64,000 bases of DNA, taken from the NCBI RefSeq assembly GCF_029936995.1, contig NZ_JAPYRE010000003.1:310001-374000 (forward strand), read 5' to 3'. The notes under the pieces were generated by a model. The model worked only from the letters and a program-made list of their open reading frames with translations, did not search any database and was not told the DNA's origin. Within the stretch, counting starts at the first letter, position 1. Each line of letters starts with the position of its first letter. The position numbers and the translations under genes were made by a program. Origin of the DNA: Henriciella sp. (GTDB lineage: Bacteria; Pseudomonadota; Alphaproteobacteria; Caulobacterales; Hyphomonadaceae). Below are positions 1 to 8,968 of this stretch, one piece after another.

Positions 1-869
1 ATTCATGGGGATTCATGATCCGGGTGGCCGAGAGGTTACGCAAGCGCGCGCCCCATATCCGCCTGGTCAAGATTGTTGGTCCCCAAGTGTGGGCCATGCG
101 ACCGGGCCGGGCGAAATCACTGGCCAGGGCAGTCGACCACCTTGTCTGTATTCATGCCTTCGAAACGCCATTTTATGAACCTCTCAACCTGCCCGTCACT
201 GTGATGGGAAATCCAGCGCTATCACGTGGGCATGTTGGCGATCGGGATGCCGGACGCGCGGCTCTTGGGCTATCTGGCGATGACAAGGTTCTGCTGGTCC
301 TGCCTGGCAGCCGTCGTAGCGAGATCGACCAGGTTGCTCCTGTGCTCGAGGAAGCCTCCCGGCGGGTGAAAGACGCCCTGCCTGATATCCGGGTTGTTTT
401 CCATCCGTCACCGACCATGCGGTCTTACATGGCTGATGCGTTCCCCAATCTTGAGCACTGGGCGCAGGTCAGCCCTGTAGAAGCAGACCGCTACGATATC
501 ATGGCATGTGCCGACTATGCCCTGGCATGTTCCGGGACCGTCACGAGCGAACTCGCTCTGCAGTCAACGCCGTTCCTTGTTGGCTATCACACAGGTTGGG
601 TGACGTGGGCGATTGCCCGTTTCCTGCTTTTCAAGCCGACCCATATTACGCTTTTGAACATCGCAGCAGACGATACGGAAGTTGTTCCGGAGTTCGTGCA
701 GACCAAACTCAAGGCCGGTCCGATAGCTGCCACTGCGCAAGCGATGCTGACGGACCCTGAGGCCCGGCAGTCTCAGATCGAGGCACAGAAAAAAGCTCTC
801 TCCCGTATGGGAGAGAGCAAACTGGATTCCGCAGTCATTGCCGCGGGTGTCCTGTTGGAGATGGCTTAG
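1..869 (+). CDS. lpxB: Lipid-A-disaccharide synthase, 5' end outside the window
   Basis: LpxB joins UDP-2,3-diacylglucosamine to lipid X to make the lipid A disaccharide at the inner face of the inner membrane. The frame is already open at the window edge: codons before the first ATG at 15 read S-W-G-F and fit the family, so that ATG is internal and roughly 100 N-terminal residues are missing. Visible family marks are [13 protein letters not shown], the nucleotide-sugar region [10 protein letters not shown], and [15 protein letters not shown] near the end. The TAG stop shares four bases with the stop of the convergent citrate synthase gene. Identity is secure; only the true start is unseen. 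Confidence 0.95.
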   Translation, partial: SWGFMIRVAERLRKRAPHIRLVKIVGPQVWAMRPGRAKSLARAVDHLVCIHAFETPFYEPLNLPVTVMGNPALSRGHVGDRDAGRAALGLSGDDKVLLVLPGSRRSEIDQVAPVLEEASRRVKDALPDIRVVFHPSPTMRSYMADAFPNLEHWAQVSPVEADRYDIMACADYALACSGTVTSELALQSTPFLVGYHTGWVTWAIARFLLFKPTHITLLNIAADDTEVVPEFVQTKLKAGPIAATAQAMLTDPEARQSQIEAQKKALSRMGESKLDSAVIAAGVLLEMA

Positions 870-2173
870 CCACGCTGGTCCACAGGGACAAAGTCCCGCT
901 TGGCCGCGCCTGTGTAAATCTGGCGTGGACGGCCAATACGCTGGGTCGGATCCTCGATCATCTCATTGAGTTGCGAGACCCAGCCAACTGTGCGCGCGAG
1001 CGCAAAGAGCACGGTGAACATTTCCTGCGGGAAGCCCATCGCATCCAGGATGATGCCGGAGTAGAAATCGACATTTGGATAGAGTTTCTTCTCGACGAAG
1101 TACTCGTCTTCCAGCGCGATCTTTTCAAGCTCCATCGCGACTTTCAGGATCGGATTGTCACGGACGCCAAGCTCATCAAGCACTTCGTGTGCTGTCTGCT
1201 GCATGACCTTCGCGCGCGGGTCGTAGTTCTTGTAAACGCGGTGACCGAAGCCCATGAGGCGGAACGGGTCGTCCTTGTCTTTCGCACGAGCGATATATTC
1301 CGGAATGTTCTCAACAGTACCGATTTGGTGAAGCATATTAAGGCATGCTTCGTTTGCGCCGCCATGGCTCGGTCCCCAGAGGCAGGCGACACCCGCTGCG
1401 ACGGCCGCATACGGGTGTGCCCCGGATGAACCGGCAAGACGTACTGTTGAGGTCGAGGCGTTCTGTTCGTGATCGGCATGCAGTATGAAAAACCGGTCCA
1501 TTGCCTTGGCGAGAGTCGGGCTGATCTTGTAATCCTCGGCCGGAACCGAGAAGCACATCCGCAGGAAGTTCTCTGCATAGGAGAGCTCATTGCGCGGGTT
1601 CACGAAGGGCTGGCCGATAGAGTACTTGTAAACGCGAGCAGCAAGTGTCGGCATCTTGGCGATCAGGCGGATAGAAGCGAGCCTGCGCTCTTCCGGATCG
1701 GCACTATCCATCGAACTTGGATAGAAAGCGGACATTGCCCCGACCGTACCGGTCAGCATCGCCATTGGATGGCTGTCACGCCGGAAACCATCGAAGAACC
1801 TGTCCATCTGCGTGTGCAGCATGGTGTGCTGGGTAATTTCCTTGGCGAAGCTCTTGAATTCATCCTGTGTCGGTAGCTCACCATTCAGGAGAAGGTAGCA
1901 TGTCTCGAGATATCCGGACTGGTTGGCGAGTTGATCAATCGGATAACCGCGGTGAAGGAGAACGCCTTCTTCGCCATTGATAAAGGTGATCTGCGATTCA
2001 CAGCTACCTGTGGAGGTGAAGCCAGGATCAAGGGTGAAAACGCCAGCTTCGCCATAGAGGCGCTTCACATCAACGACGTTTGGTCCATGCGTGCCGCTAA
2101 GTATTGGGAGTTCAACGGTCTTGCCATCAATCTCCAGTTTTGCCTCACCGGCGGGTTTCGTCTTGTTGATCAT
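866..2173 (-). CDS. gltA: Citrate synthase (type II)
   Basis: Condenses acetyl-CoA and oxaloacetate to citrate, the entry step of the TCA cycle. The 435-residue length is normal for the hexameric, NADH-sensitive type. Active-site stretches are present: [20 protein letters not shown] with the first catalytic His, [10 protein letters not shown], and [16 protein letters not shown] with the second His. The start lies 24 bases after the gltX stop on the same strand, with a GAGAGG ribosome site, so the two are probably co-transcribed. It consumes the acetyl-CoA made by the pdh operon in this window. No oddities seen. Confidence 0.97.
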   Translation of the reverse strand: MINKTKPAGEAKLEIDGKTVELPILSGTHGPNVVDVKRLYGEAGVFTLDPGFTSTGSCESQITFINGEEGVLLHRGYPIDQLANQSGYLETCYLLLNGELPTQDEFKSFAKEITQHTMLHTQMDRFFDGFRRDSHPMAMLTGTVGAMSAFYPSSMDSADPEERRLASIRLIAKMPTLAARVYKYSIGQPFVNPRNELSYAENFLRMCFSVPAEDYKISPTLAKAMDRFFILHADHEQNASTSTVRLAGSSGAHPYAAVAAGVACLWGPSHGGANEACLNMLHQIGTVENIPEYIARAKDKDDPFRLMGFGHRVYKNYDPRAKVMQQTAHEVLDELGVRDNPILKVAMELEKIALEDEYFVEKKLYPNVDFYSGIILDAMGFPQEMFTVLFALARTVGWVSQLNEMIEDPTQRIGRPRQIYTGAAKRDFVPVDQRG

Positions 2174-2197
2174 TTCAGCCCTCTCAAACGTTTCCTT

Positions 2198-3682
2198 CTA
2201 GTCGCTCGGGTTTTCCGCCCGTGCGAGGTGAAAATCAATGCGCGCCAGTGTCTCGTCGCGACCGAGCCACTCCATGACGGGGGCAAGATCCGGCGCAGGC
2301 AATCCGCCTGTAAGCGCGGCGCGGATGGGTGGTCCAACCTGTCCGAAAGACAGATCATGCACTGAACAGAATGACTCCAGTTCATGCTGCAATGCGGTAT
2401 CGCGCCATTCCGCAGTGTTGGCAATGGTTTGTCGCAAGAGGGCGAGACGATCAAGACTGTCGCCCGAAAGCGCCTTGCGCGCCTTCTTGTTCAGATTGTC
2501 TGCATTCGACGTCCAGAAAAAGCGAAATGATTCGGCAAGTTCAGGCAGCGTGGAGCCACGATCCTTCATTGTGGGTAGGGCTATACGAATGCGCCTGATG
2601 GTGTCGTTGTCGAGTTCGTCTTCTGCAGCTTCGGTCAGCCAAGGGATAAGGAGCTCCATAAGGCGGTCTTCATTGCATTGCCGGATGAAATGGGCATTCA
2701 CATCATTCAGTTTTGCAATATCAAGACGAGCTGGTGCCTTGTTGATGGCTTCCAGCGAGAAGACGTTTGCAGCCTCCTCCAGCGTGAAGATTTCTTGGTC
2801 GCCGTGGCTCCAGCCGAGACGGAGGAGATAGGCATTCATGGCTTCAGGCAGATAGCCCATCTCGCGATAGGCCGTCGTGCTCAGCGCTCCATGGCGCTTG
2901 GACAGCTTGGCACCATCATCGCCGTGGATCATTGGCACATGCGCGAAGGCAGGAAGCCCCCAGCCCATGGCCTTGTAAATCGGAATCTGACGGAACGTGT
3001 TGCGGAGGTGATCGTCCCCCCGAATGACATGGGTCACCCCCATGTCATGATCATCTACAACAACGGCGAGCATATAGGTCGGCGTGCCGTCGCGTCGTAG
3101 AAGGATGAGGTCATCAATTTCCGAAGAGGCGATGCTGATCTCGCCCTGCACCTCATCATGAACGGTGATACTTGTGCCTTCAGGCGCCTTCAGGCGAATG
3201 CTGTAAGCCGGATTTCCGGGCGGAGGGTTGCCGCCGTCGCGGTATGGAGAGCGGAACGGTGCGAGCAGAGGCTCGGCTTTCGCGCGCAGAGCCTGACGCT
3301 CATCTTCGGATATGCCGTCAGCTTTGGCCGCAGCGCGTATCGCTTCGCCTTCTTCCCGCCGCGCCTGCAATTCTTCAGGCGTCACGTAGCATCTGAAAGC
3401 GGCCCCTGAAGCGACCAGAGCCTCAGCACATTCGGCATGACGCGCAGCCCGTTCGCCCTGATAGACGGGGGCATCGTCTGCTTCCAGTCCGAGCCAGGAC
3501 ATGCCGTCGAGAATTGCGTCTACGGCTTCCTGCGTTGAACGGGCCTTGTCGGTGTCCTCGATCCGTAGGAGAAACTTCCCCTGGTTGCGCTGGGCATACA
3601 GGTAGTTGAAAAGGGCTGTTCGTGCGCCGCCAATGTGCAGCATTCCTGTGGGGGAGGGAGCAAAACGCGTTATCGTCGTCAT
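2198..3682 (-). CDS. gltX: Glutamyl-tRNA synthetase
   Basis: Charges tRNA-Glu (in many alphaproteobacteria also tRNA-Gln, followed by amidotransferase correction). Class I synthetase: the HIGH-type motif is HIGG at residues 16-19 in FAPSPTGMLHIGGARTALFN, and the KMSKS loop is KLSKRHGA about halfway along. At 494 residues it is slightly longer than the usual 470 or so. The start MTTITRFAPSPTG is the canonical N-terminus. It is upstream of gltA on the same strand and divergent from comEC, whose earliest possible start would overlap it. Which tRNAs it charges cannot be read from sequence alone. Confidence 0.96.
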   Translation of the reverse strand: MTTITRFAPSPTGMLHIGGARTALFNYLYAQRNQGKFLLRIEDTDKARSTQEAVDAILDGMSWLGLEADDAPVYQGERAARHAECAEALVASGAAFRCYVTPEELQARREEGEAIRAAAKADGISEDERQALRAKAEPLLAPFRSPYRDGGNPPPGNPAYSIRLKAPEGTSITVHDEVQGEISIASSEIDDLILLRRDGTPTYMLAVVVDDHDMGVTHVIRGDDHLRNTFRQIPIYKAMGWGLPAFAHVPMIHGDDGAKLSKRHGALSTTAYREMGYLPEAMNAYLLRLGWSHGDQEIFTLEEAANVFSLEAINKAPARLDIAKLNDVNAHFIRQCNEDRLMELLIPWLTEAAEDELDNDTIRRIRIALPTMKDRGSTLPELAESFRFFWTSNADNLNKKARKALSGDSLDRLALLRQTIANTAEWRDTALQHELESFCSVHDLSFGQVGPPIRAALTGGLPAPDLAPVMEWLGRDETLARIDFHLARAENPSD

Positions 3683-3772
3683 AAGTCTGACAGCTCATCC
3701 ATTGTTACGGGCTCTGGTGTGTCTGGCCGCCATCAACACGCTCATGCGGCTTCAGGCAAGAGCTTTACTGAT

Positions 3773-5824
3773 GTGGCGTACGCGTCAGGGCACCGCAATG
3801 GTGATCGCGGCGTAAACCTGCCTGGGCCGCTTTATTTCGCGCTCGGTATGTGTGCGGGAGCATGCATTTACTTCTCTCTGCAGTTCGAACCCACACTTGC
3901 ACAAGTTCTGGTTACTGGGGGTGTTGTAGCGGCTTTAGCAGGACTGGCACTGTTTCGTCTGGATCTGCCGCACACGGCGCGGATGGCTTTGGCCTTCATC
4001 AGCGCCATGGGCTGTGCGCTGATTGTCTCGAAAATTCATACGGATTTACGTCCTGCACCGATGGTCACGCGCACGATTGGGCCAACCATGGTGGAGGGGT
4101 GGGTGAACGATGTTGAGCCGGGCCAGAACGGCTTACGGCTGCGGATAGATGTCCACGCTGTTGCGGGGGAAAGGACACAGAACCTGCCGCGCCATATTCG
4201 CCTGACACATATGAGCGAGCTACAGGTAAGTCCAGGCCGTTTCGTGCGGTGCTGGGCCGTTCTGAGGCCGCCGCCGCAGCCGGCGCTTCCCGGTGATTAT
4301 CCCTTCAACCGTCAGGCATATTTCGAGGGACTGGATGCGGTTGGATACGTCCAGGGGCGGTGTCGTGGTGGTGCGGCAGGGGTGCAGCAACGGTACATTT
4401 CGAGATTGAAAACCGGTCTTGGCGAGGTTCGTCGTGACCTGGCGCGGCATGTGAACGACATTGCTGGAAAAAGGGCTGGCGGTTTCGCAGCAGCGCTAAC
4501 ATCCGGCGATCGCAGCTATATGCGCCAGGCTGACATGGAAGCCCTGCGTCATTCCGGGCTGGCGCACCTGCTTGCAATATCGGGTCTTCATCTCGGTATC
4601 GTGGGTACGCTGGTCTTCTTTGCCTTCAAGCGTGGACTGTCGGCCTGGGAATGGCTGGCACTACGGGTTCCAACACAGAAGCCAGCGGCGGCCGCGGCGC
4701 TTCTTGCTACGGGGACTTACATGCTTCTTTCAGGAGCGAGTATTTCGACGCAACGAGCTTTCATAATGGCAGCAGTCGTGTTCACGGCAATTCTCCTGGA
4801 CCGATCGCCGTTGAGCCTCCGCTCATTTGCAATTGCAATGATTGCGGTCATCCTCCTCCAGCCAGCGAGTGTGATGACACCGGGTTTCCAGATGTCATTT
4901 GCAGCGACCGGCGCCCTGATCGTGACGTATGAGGCCTGGAATCGCAAAAAAGCGGAGGAAGGCGAAGCGGGACGGCGGGGGATAGGGTTCGTGATGAAGT
5001 CGCTGGTTGTGACATCCATTGTTGGTGCGGCCGCTACAGCGCCTTTCGCGCTTTATCATTTCGACCGCGTGGCCCCGCTGGGCCTGATTGCCAATCTTCT
5101 GGCAATGCCGATCATAACCTTTATCAGCGCGCCCATTGCCGGGCTCGCGCTTGTCAGCTGGCCGTTCGGCCTGTCTGACATGTTCCTGCGAATCTTCGGC
5201 TGGTCTCTGGCGCGGGTCCTGGATGTCGCGCACTGGGCCGCCGATGCCGGACAATCCGGGTTGCGAATGGGCGAGCAGATGCCCACTGGCGTTCTTGTCG
5301 TTCTATGTGTCGGTCTTGTTGCCGTCTGTCTGGGGCTGGGAGTGCGTCAGAGACTGGGCGCGGCGACCGGAGGGATGGCTGCATCCGTGCTGCTGTGGAC
5401 GGCGTCACCTGACATGCTGGTGCACTGGTCGGCCTCGGGCGATGTCTATCTCAATAAAGGAGAAAATGTTAAGCGACTGAGCTTTGCGGATGGCGATGGC
5501 CTCGGCCCCTTGCAATTTGCAGATATCGGAACGGACGGAAATTGTCGGGAGCAAGGTTGCCGGTTTGAGACAGTCTCAGGGGCCATCCTGATCGGGCCGG
5601 ATACCTGGCTGTCAGAACGTTGCGACGACACAGTCCTGGCTATTCTCACAGACAAGCCCGTTCAGAAGGGCTGTTATCCAGACGGGGTGCAGATCGCCTG
5701 GAGAGATGTACAGATCGCTGGAGGTATCACGCTCATTCGCAAGATGACGGGTGATCTCGATCGCTACACACCGACCTGTGGGCGCCGTCCCTGGACGCCC
5801 TGTCTTCAGCGTGATTGGGACTGA
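3773..5824 (+). CDS. comEC: ComEC/Rec2-family DNA uptake channel
   Basis: Predicted inner-membrane channel carrying single-stranded DNA into the cytoplasm during natural transformation. Order: two N-terminal membrane segments, a DUF4131-like periplasmic domain (ending near GDYPFNRQAYFEGLDAVGYV), then the multi-spanning Competence domain with the signature SGLAHLLAISGLHLGIVGT. The C-terminal metallo-beta-lactamase domain found in Firmicutes is absent, as is usual in alphaproteobacteria. The start is uncertain. An in-frame ATG at 3635 would overlap divergent gltX and adds an unfamily-like, low-complexity N-terminus; GTG at 3719 or 3773 is likelier and I use 3773. No other competence gene is in view, so function is inferred. 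Confidence 0.85.
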   Translation: MAYASGHRNGDRGVNLPGPLYFALGMCAGACIYFSLQFEPTLAQVLVTGGVVAALAGLALFRLDLPHTARMALAFISAMGCALIVSKIHTDLRPAPMVTRTIGPTMVEGWVNDVEPGQNGLRLRIDVHAVAGERTQNLPRHIRLTHMSELQVSPGRFVRCWAVLRPPPQPALPGDYPFNRQAYFEGLDAVGYVQGRCRGGAAGVQQRYISRLKTGLGEVRRDLARHVNDIAGKRAGGFAAALTSGDRSYMRQADMEALRHSGLAHLLAISGLHLGIVGTLVFFAFKRGLSAWEWLALRVPTQKPAAAAALLATGTYMLLSGASISTQRAFIMAAVVFTAILLDRSPLSLRSFAIAMIAVILLQPASVMTPGFQMSFAATGALIVTYEAWNRKKAEEGEAGRRGIGFVMKSLVVTSIVGAAATAPFALYHFDRVAPLGLIANLLAMPIITFISAPIAGLALVSWPFGLSDMFLRIFGWSLARVLDVAHWAADAGQSGLRMGEQMPTGVLVVLCVGLVAVCLGLGVRQRLGAATGGMAASVLLWTASPDMLVHWSASGDVYLNKGENVKRLSFADGDGLGPLQFADIGTDGNCREQGCRFETVSGAILIGPDTWLSERCDDTVLAILTDKPVQKGCYPDGVQIAWRDVQIAGGITLIRKMTGDLDRYTPTCGRRPWTPCLQRDWD

Positions 5825-6508
5825 TCAGTCGTACCGGCGTACGAGGGCCACAAGACGGCCTTGTACACGGACACGGTCAGGACCGAAAATCCGTGTTTCG
5901 AAGGCCGGGTTGGCAGCTTCAAGCGCAATGGAAGCGCCTTTCTTGCGCAGCCGCTTCAACGTGGCCTCTTCTTCATCAATGAGCGCAACGACAATGTCGC
6001 CTGTGTTCGCGTCATCTGTACGCTTGAGGATAACCAGATCCCCATCGAGAATGCCGGCATCGATCATGGAATCGCCTTTGACCTCAAGGGCAAAATGATC
6101 CTCATCTTCCGGCAAGTGGCCGGGAGGGTGGATGCGATCAACCTCATTCTGGATCGCCTCGATTGGCACACCGGCTGCAATGCGCCCGAGAACCGGAATA
6201 GTGTGCCCGGCCATGGGAGGTGGGGTCGCTTCACTGCCGACAAGGCTGGGACGAAAGACCTGACGGCCACGCGGAGGGGCAGAGGGCGTCACTGAATCCG
6301 GCAATTTGAGAACTTCAAGAGCCCGGGCACGATTGGCCAGACGCTTCAGGAAGCCACGTTCTTCCAGCGCCGTTATCAGACGATGGATGCCGGATTTGGA
6401 GGCCAGGTTCAAAGCCTCTTTCATTTCATCAAAGGAGGGAGAAACCCCATCTTTCTTGATTCTCTCATGGATGAAGAGAAGAAGTTCTCTCTGTTTCGTC
6501 GTCAGCAC
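5825..6508 (-). CDS. lexA: LexA repressor
   Basis: Represses SOS genes and cleaves itself when RecA is activated. The 227 residues hold an N-terminal winged helix (1-65), the Ala112-Gly113 cleavage site in IAAGVPIEA, catalytic Ser147 in GDSMID and Lys185 in EEATLKRL; the linker is longer than in E. coli. The start is GTG at 6506-6508 with GGAGGG about nine bases upstream and the canonical beginning LTTKQRELL. It abuts convergent comEC with no spacer. A GTTC-N7-GTTC box lies about 40 bases upstream of the start, indicating autoregulation. Confidence 0.97.
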   Translation of the reverse strand: MLTTKQRELLLFIHERIKKDGVSPSFDEMKEALNLASKSGIHRLITALEERGFLKRLANRARALEVLKLPDSVTPSAPPRGRQVFRPSLVGSEATPPPMAGHTIPVLGRIAAGVPIEAIQNEVDRIHPPGHLPEDEDHFALEVKGDSMIDAGILDGDLVILKRTDDANTGDIVVALIDEEEATLKRLRKKGASIALEAANPAFETRIFGPDRVRVQGRLVALVRRYD

Positions 6509-6547
6509 GCTGGTGCCCTCCAGAATTAACCAAATTCGTTCACACCT

Positions 6548-6562
6548 GTTCTACATGCGTTC
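6548..6562. promoter_or_regulatory. SOS box (LexA operator) upstream of lexA
   Basis: GTTC at 6548-6551 and GTTC at 6559-6562 are separated by seven bases, the exact alphaproteobacterial LexA operator GTTC-N7-GTTC. It sits in the 64-base gap between trpC and lexA, upstream of the lexA GTG. A third GTTC at 6538-6541, ten bases before the first, extends the array. Autoregulation by LexA is the natural reading. Confidence 0.85.
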
Positions 6563-6572
6563 CCGTTTCGGG

Positions 6573-7373
6573 TCAATCCTCAGACGCGTTGCATAAACTT
6601 TCACACTGAGCTGTCCGGTTCTGGCTCTTCATCAGGCTTTCGCCAATAAGGAAACGGCGAGCTCCGGTGCGCCTGAGACGTGCAATATGCTCGACTTCAG
6701 AGATACCGCTTTCGGATATAAGGGTTTTTTCTGGAGCAAGTGCCGAGGCGAGCCGCTCTGTCGTCGCAAGGTCTGTGACCATGCGCTTCAGGTCCCGGTT
6801 ATTTATGCCGACAAGGGGGGAGGGCAGGGCGTTTGCACGCTCAAGTTCATCAGCATCATGAACCTCGATAATAGCGTCCATCCCAAAGTCGTCCGCCATT
6901 TCGCACAGGGCACGCGCAAGTCCGTCATCAAGGGCGGAAAGGATGACGAGGATAGCATCGGCGCCACTCGCGCGGGCTTCAGCGACCTGTATTTCGTCGA
7001 TCATGAAGTCCTTGCGGAGCACAGGCAGGTTTACCGCCGTCCGGATGGCCGCCATGTCCCCAAGCGATCCGCCAAAACTCTTGTAGTCAGTGAGTATGGA
7101 GAGACATGCCGCGCCGCCTGCTTCGTATTCCCTTGCGATCTCGACCGGATCTGCACCGGGCAGGATATCTCCGGCAGAAGGCGATTTGCGTTTCAGCTCA
7201 CAGATCAGGGCATTCCTGCCGGAGTTGGCAACATCGCCAAGACGTTGCGCAAACCCTCTGGGCGGGGCTGCTGCTTCTGCGTCGGCTCGCAATGATGCCA
7301 TGCTGTGCCGTAACTTCAGCGCGGCAACTTCATCGCGTTTGTAGTCGATGATGCGGTCGAGTGCTGTCGGCAT
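6573..7373 (-). CDS. trpC: Indole-3-glycerol phosphate synthase
   Basis: Converts carboxyphenylaminodeoxyribulose phosphate to indole-3-glycerol phosphate in tryptophan synthesis. A 266-residue (beta/alpha)8 barrel, it carries the catalytic lysine motif ELKRKSPSAG, the second lysine region LPVLRKDFMID, GINNRDL and the phosphate-binding ISESGIS near the C-terminus. It is the last gene of the trpE-G-D-C unit, three bases after trpD. trpF, trpB and trpA are not in the window. In many alphaproteobacteria moaC and moeA follow here before lexA; both are absent. Confidence 0.96.
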   Translation of the reverse strand: MPTALDRIIDYKRDEVAALKLRHSMASLRADAEAAAPPRGFAQRLGDVANSGRNALICELKRKSPSAGDILPGADPVEIAREYEAGGAACLSILTDYKSFGGSLGDMAAIRTAVNLPVLRKDFMIDEIQVAEARASGADAILVILSALDDGLARALCEMADDFGMDAIIEVHDADELERANALPSPLVGINNRDLKRMVTDLATTERLASALAPEKTLISESGISEVEHIARLRRTGARRFLIGESLMKSQNRTAQCESLCNASED

Positions 7374-7376
7374 GGT

Positions 7377-8405
7377 TCAGCGTTTTCCGTGGCTTATTTC
7401 GGCAAGGGTCGAGAGGGTTTGCAGGGCCTTTCCGCTATCAATGGCCTCGCCAGCCAGCCCGGCGCCGTCGACAAGCGTGTCGGCCAGGCCGAGTATGTGC
7501 AGACCAGCTGCGGCATTAAGCAGAACGACATCCCGGAACGGTCCCGGACGCCCTTCGAGCAGTTCACGTATTGCGGCTGAATTCTGATCGACATTACCGC
7601 CTTCAAGTGCGGATAGCGGACTCGTGTCGAGACCTGCATCGCCGGGAGACAATGTCATCTCCGTGAGCGCACCGTCGGAAACCTCAATAATGCGGGACGG
7701 CCCAGAGATGGAGAGTTCATCGATTCCATCCAGCCCGTGTACCAGCCAGGCTTTTTCAATGCCGAGCTTCAGCAGCGCTTCGGCCATTGGCTCCAGCCAG
7801 CGCTGGTCATACACGCCGAGAATCTGATGGCTCGCATTTGCCGGGTTGGAGAGCGGACCCAGCAGGTTGAAAATCGTGCGGATGCCGAGGCTCGCCCTCA
7901 CAGGCGCGACATGCCGCATCGCGGAGTGATGGCTGCGTGCAAACAGGAAACCGACACGGGCTTCCTCAATGGAACGCAGGAAAGTGTCGGTGGTAATGTC
8001 GATCTCGACGCCGAGTGCTTCCAGCACGTCCGCAGAGCCGGTCTTTGGCGGAACGGAGCGGTTCCCGTGCTTGGCCACCCGTCCGCCTGCCGCTGCAATC
8101 ACGATGGCGCTGGCGGTTGATGTATTGAGAGATGTCCATGGCAGTCCGCCTGTACCGCACGTATCGAGCAACGGACCGTCAACCGTGACGGTCCGGGCAT
8201 GTTCGCGCATGACCCTTGCGCCTGCGTAGAGTTCATTGGAGGTTTCCCCGCGCACGGCCAGTCCCATAAGGAAGGCACCGACATGTTCGGGCGTGGCTTC
8301 TCCTGACAGCAGCATGTCGAAAGCCGAGACAAGCTCGCTCTGCGGCAGTTCTTCTCCGCGCGCGAGGGCCTTGAGGGAGTATTGGAGGGCGGTCGGTAGG
8401 GTCAT
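7377..8405 (-). CDS. trpD: Anthranilate phosphoribosyltransferase with altered PRPP loop
   Basis: Transfers phosphoribose from PRPP to anthranilate. The 342-residue length and most motifs are normal: NTSTASAI, KHGNRSVPPKTGSADVLEALG, HHSAMRHVAPVR and NLLGPLSNPA. The glycine-rich PRPP loop is unusual. The family consensus GTGGDG reads GTGGLP here (codons GGC-GGA-CTG-CCA), so the conserved Asp and following Gly are replaced without a change in length. It overlaps trpG by the ATGA four-base junction. Assignment is firm; whether the altered loop costs activity is not known. Confidence 0.95.
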   Translation of the reverse strand: MTLPTALQYSLKALARGEELPQSELVSAFDMLLSGEATPEHVGAFLMGLAVRGETSNELYAGARVMREHARTVTVDGPLLDTCGTGGLPWTSLNTSTASAIVIAAAGGRVAKHGNRSVPPKTGSADVLEALGVEIDITTDTFLRSIEEARVGFLFARSHHSAMRHVAPVRASLGIRTIFNLLGPLSNPANASHQILGVYDQRWLEPMAEALLKLGIEKAWLVHGLDGIDELSISGPSRIIEVSDGALTEMTLSPGDAGLDTSPLSALEGGNVDQNSAAIRELLEGRPGPFRDVVLLNAAAGLHILGLADTLVDGAGLAGEAIDSGKALQTLSTLAEISHGKR

Positions 8406-8968
8406 GTCAGCTTCAGGAAGTTTTCTATCAGCTCGTGGCCATATTCCGTCCTGATGGATTCAGGGTGAAATTGCACGCCATAAAGTGGCCGGGTCTTGTG
8501 GTGGACCGCCATGATCTCTCCGTCTTCTGTCCACGCGTCAGCGAGGAGCGTATCGGGCAGGCGGTCTGCCGGAATGGCGAGGGAGTGATACCGGACCACG
8601 TCATAATGCTCTGGCAGGCCGGTGAAGAGGCCGGCCTGGTTATTTGTGATCCGCGAAACCTTGCCGTGCAGTATGGCGCGGGCATGGATGACAGGCTCGC
8701 CCATGGCATCCCCGATGGACTGGTGTCCGAGGCATACGCCAAGGATCGGCAGGTCTTCGGGGGCGGTTCTGACGAGATCCACACAGATGCCTGCTTCGCG
8801 CGGCGTGCAGGGGCCGGGCGAAAGGACAATGCCTGCCGGCCTCAGTGCTAGCGCCTCCGCGGTGGTATGTTCGTCATTGCGTATGACTTTCGTGCGCGCG
8901 CCAGCCTGCTCCAGATAGTGGACGAGGTTCCAGGTGAAGCTGTCATAATTATCGACGACGAGGATCAT
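8402..8968 (-). CDS. trpG: Anthranilate synthase component II (glutamine amidotransferase)
   Basis: Supplies ammonia from glutamine to TrpE. A class I amidotransferase of 188 residues with the triad Cys79 (GVCLGHQSIG), His168 and Glu170 (VQFHPES). The N-terminus DNYDSFTWNLVHYLEQ is typical of TrpG/PabA. It may also serve aminodeoxychorismate synthase (PabA role), as no separate pabA is visible. Four-base overlaps on both sides suggest translational coupling with trpE and trpD. Confidence 0.95.
   Translation of the reverse strand: MILVVDNYDSFTWNLVHYLEQAGARTKVIRNDEHTTAEALALRPAGIVLSPGPCTPREAGICVDLVRTAPEDLPILGVCLGHQSIGDAMGEPVIHARAILHGKVSRITNNQAGLFTGLPEHYDVVRYHSLAIPADRLPDTLLADAWTEDGEIMAVHHKTRPLYGVQFHPESIRTEYGHELIENFLKLT

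Noticed and set aside
1144-1590. Open frames within gltA in other phases
   Set aside because: They are by-products of third-position G+C bias in a well-supported gene, with no ribosome site or homology.
3635-3772. Upstream ATG start for comEC
   Set aside because: It would overlap divergent gltX and its promoter, and the added residues are basic, Ser/His-rich and unlike the family.
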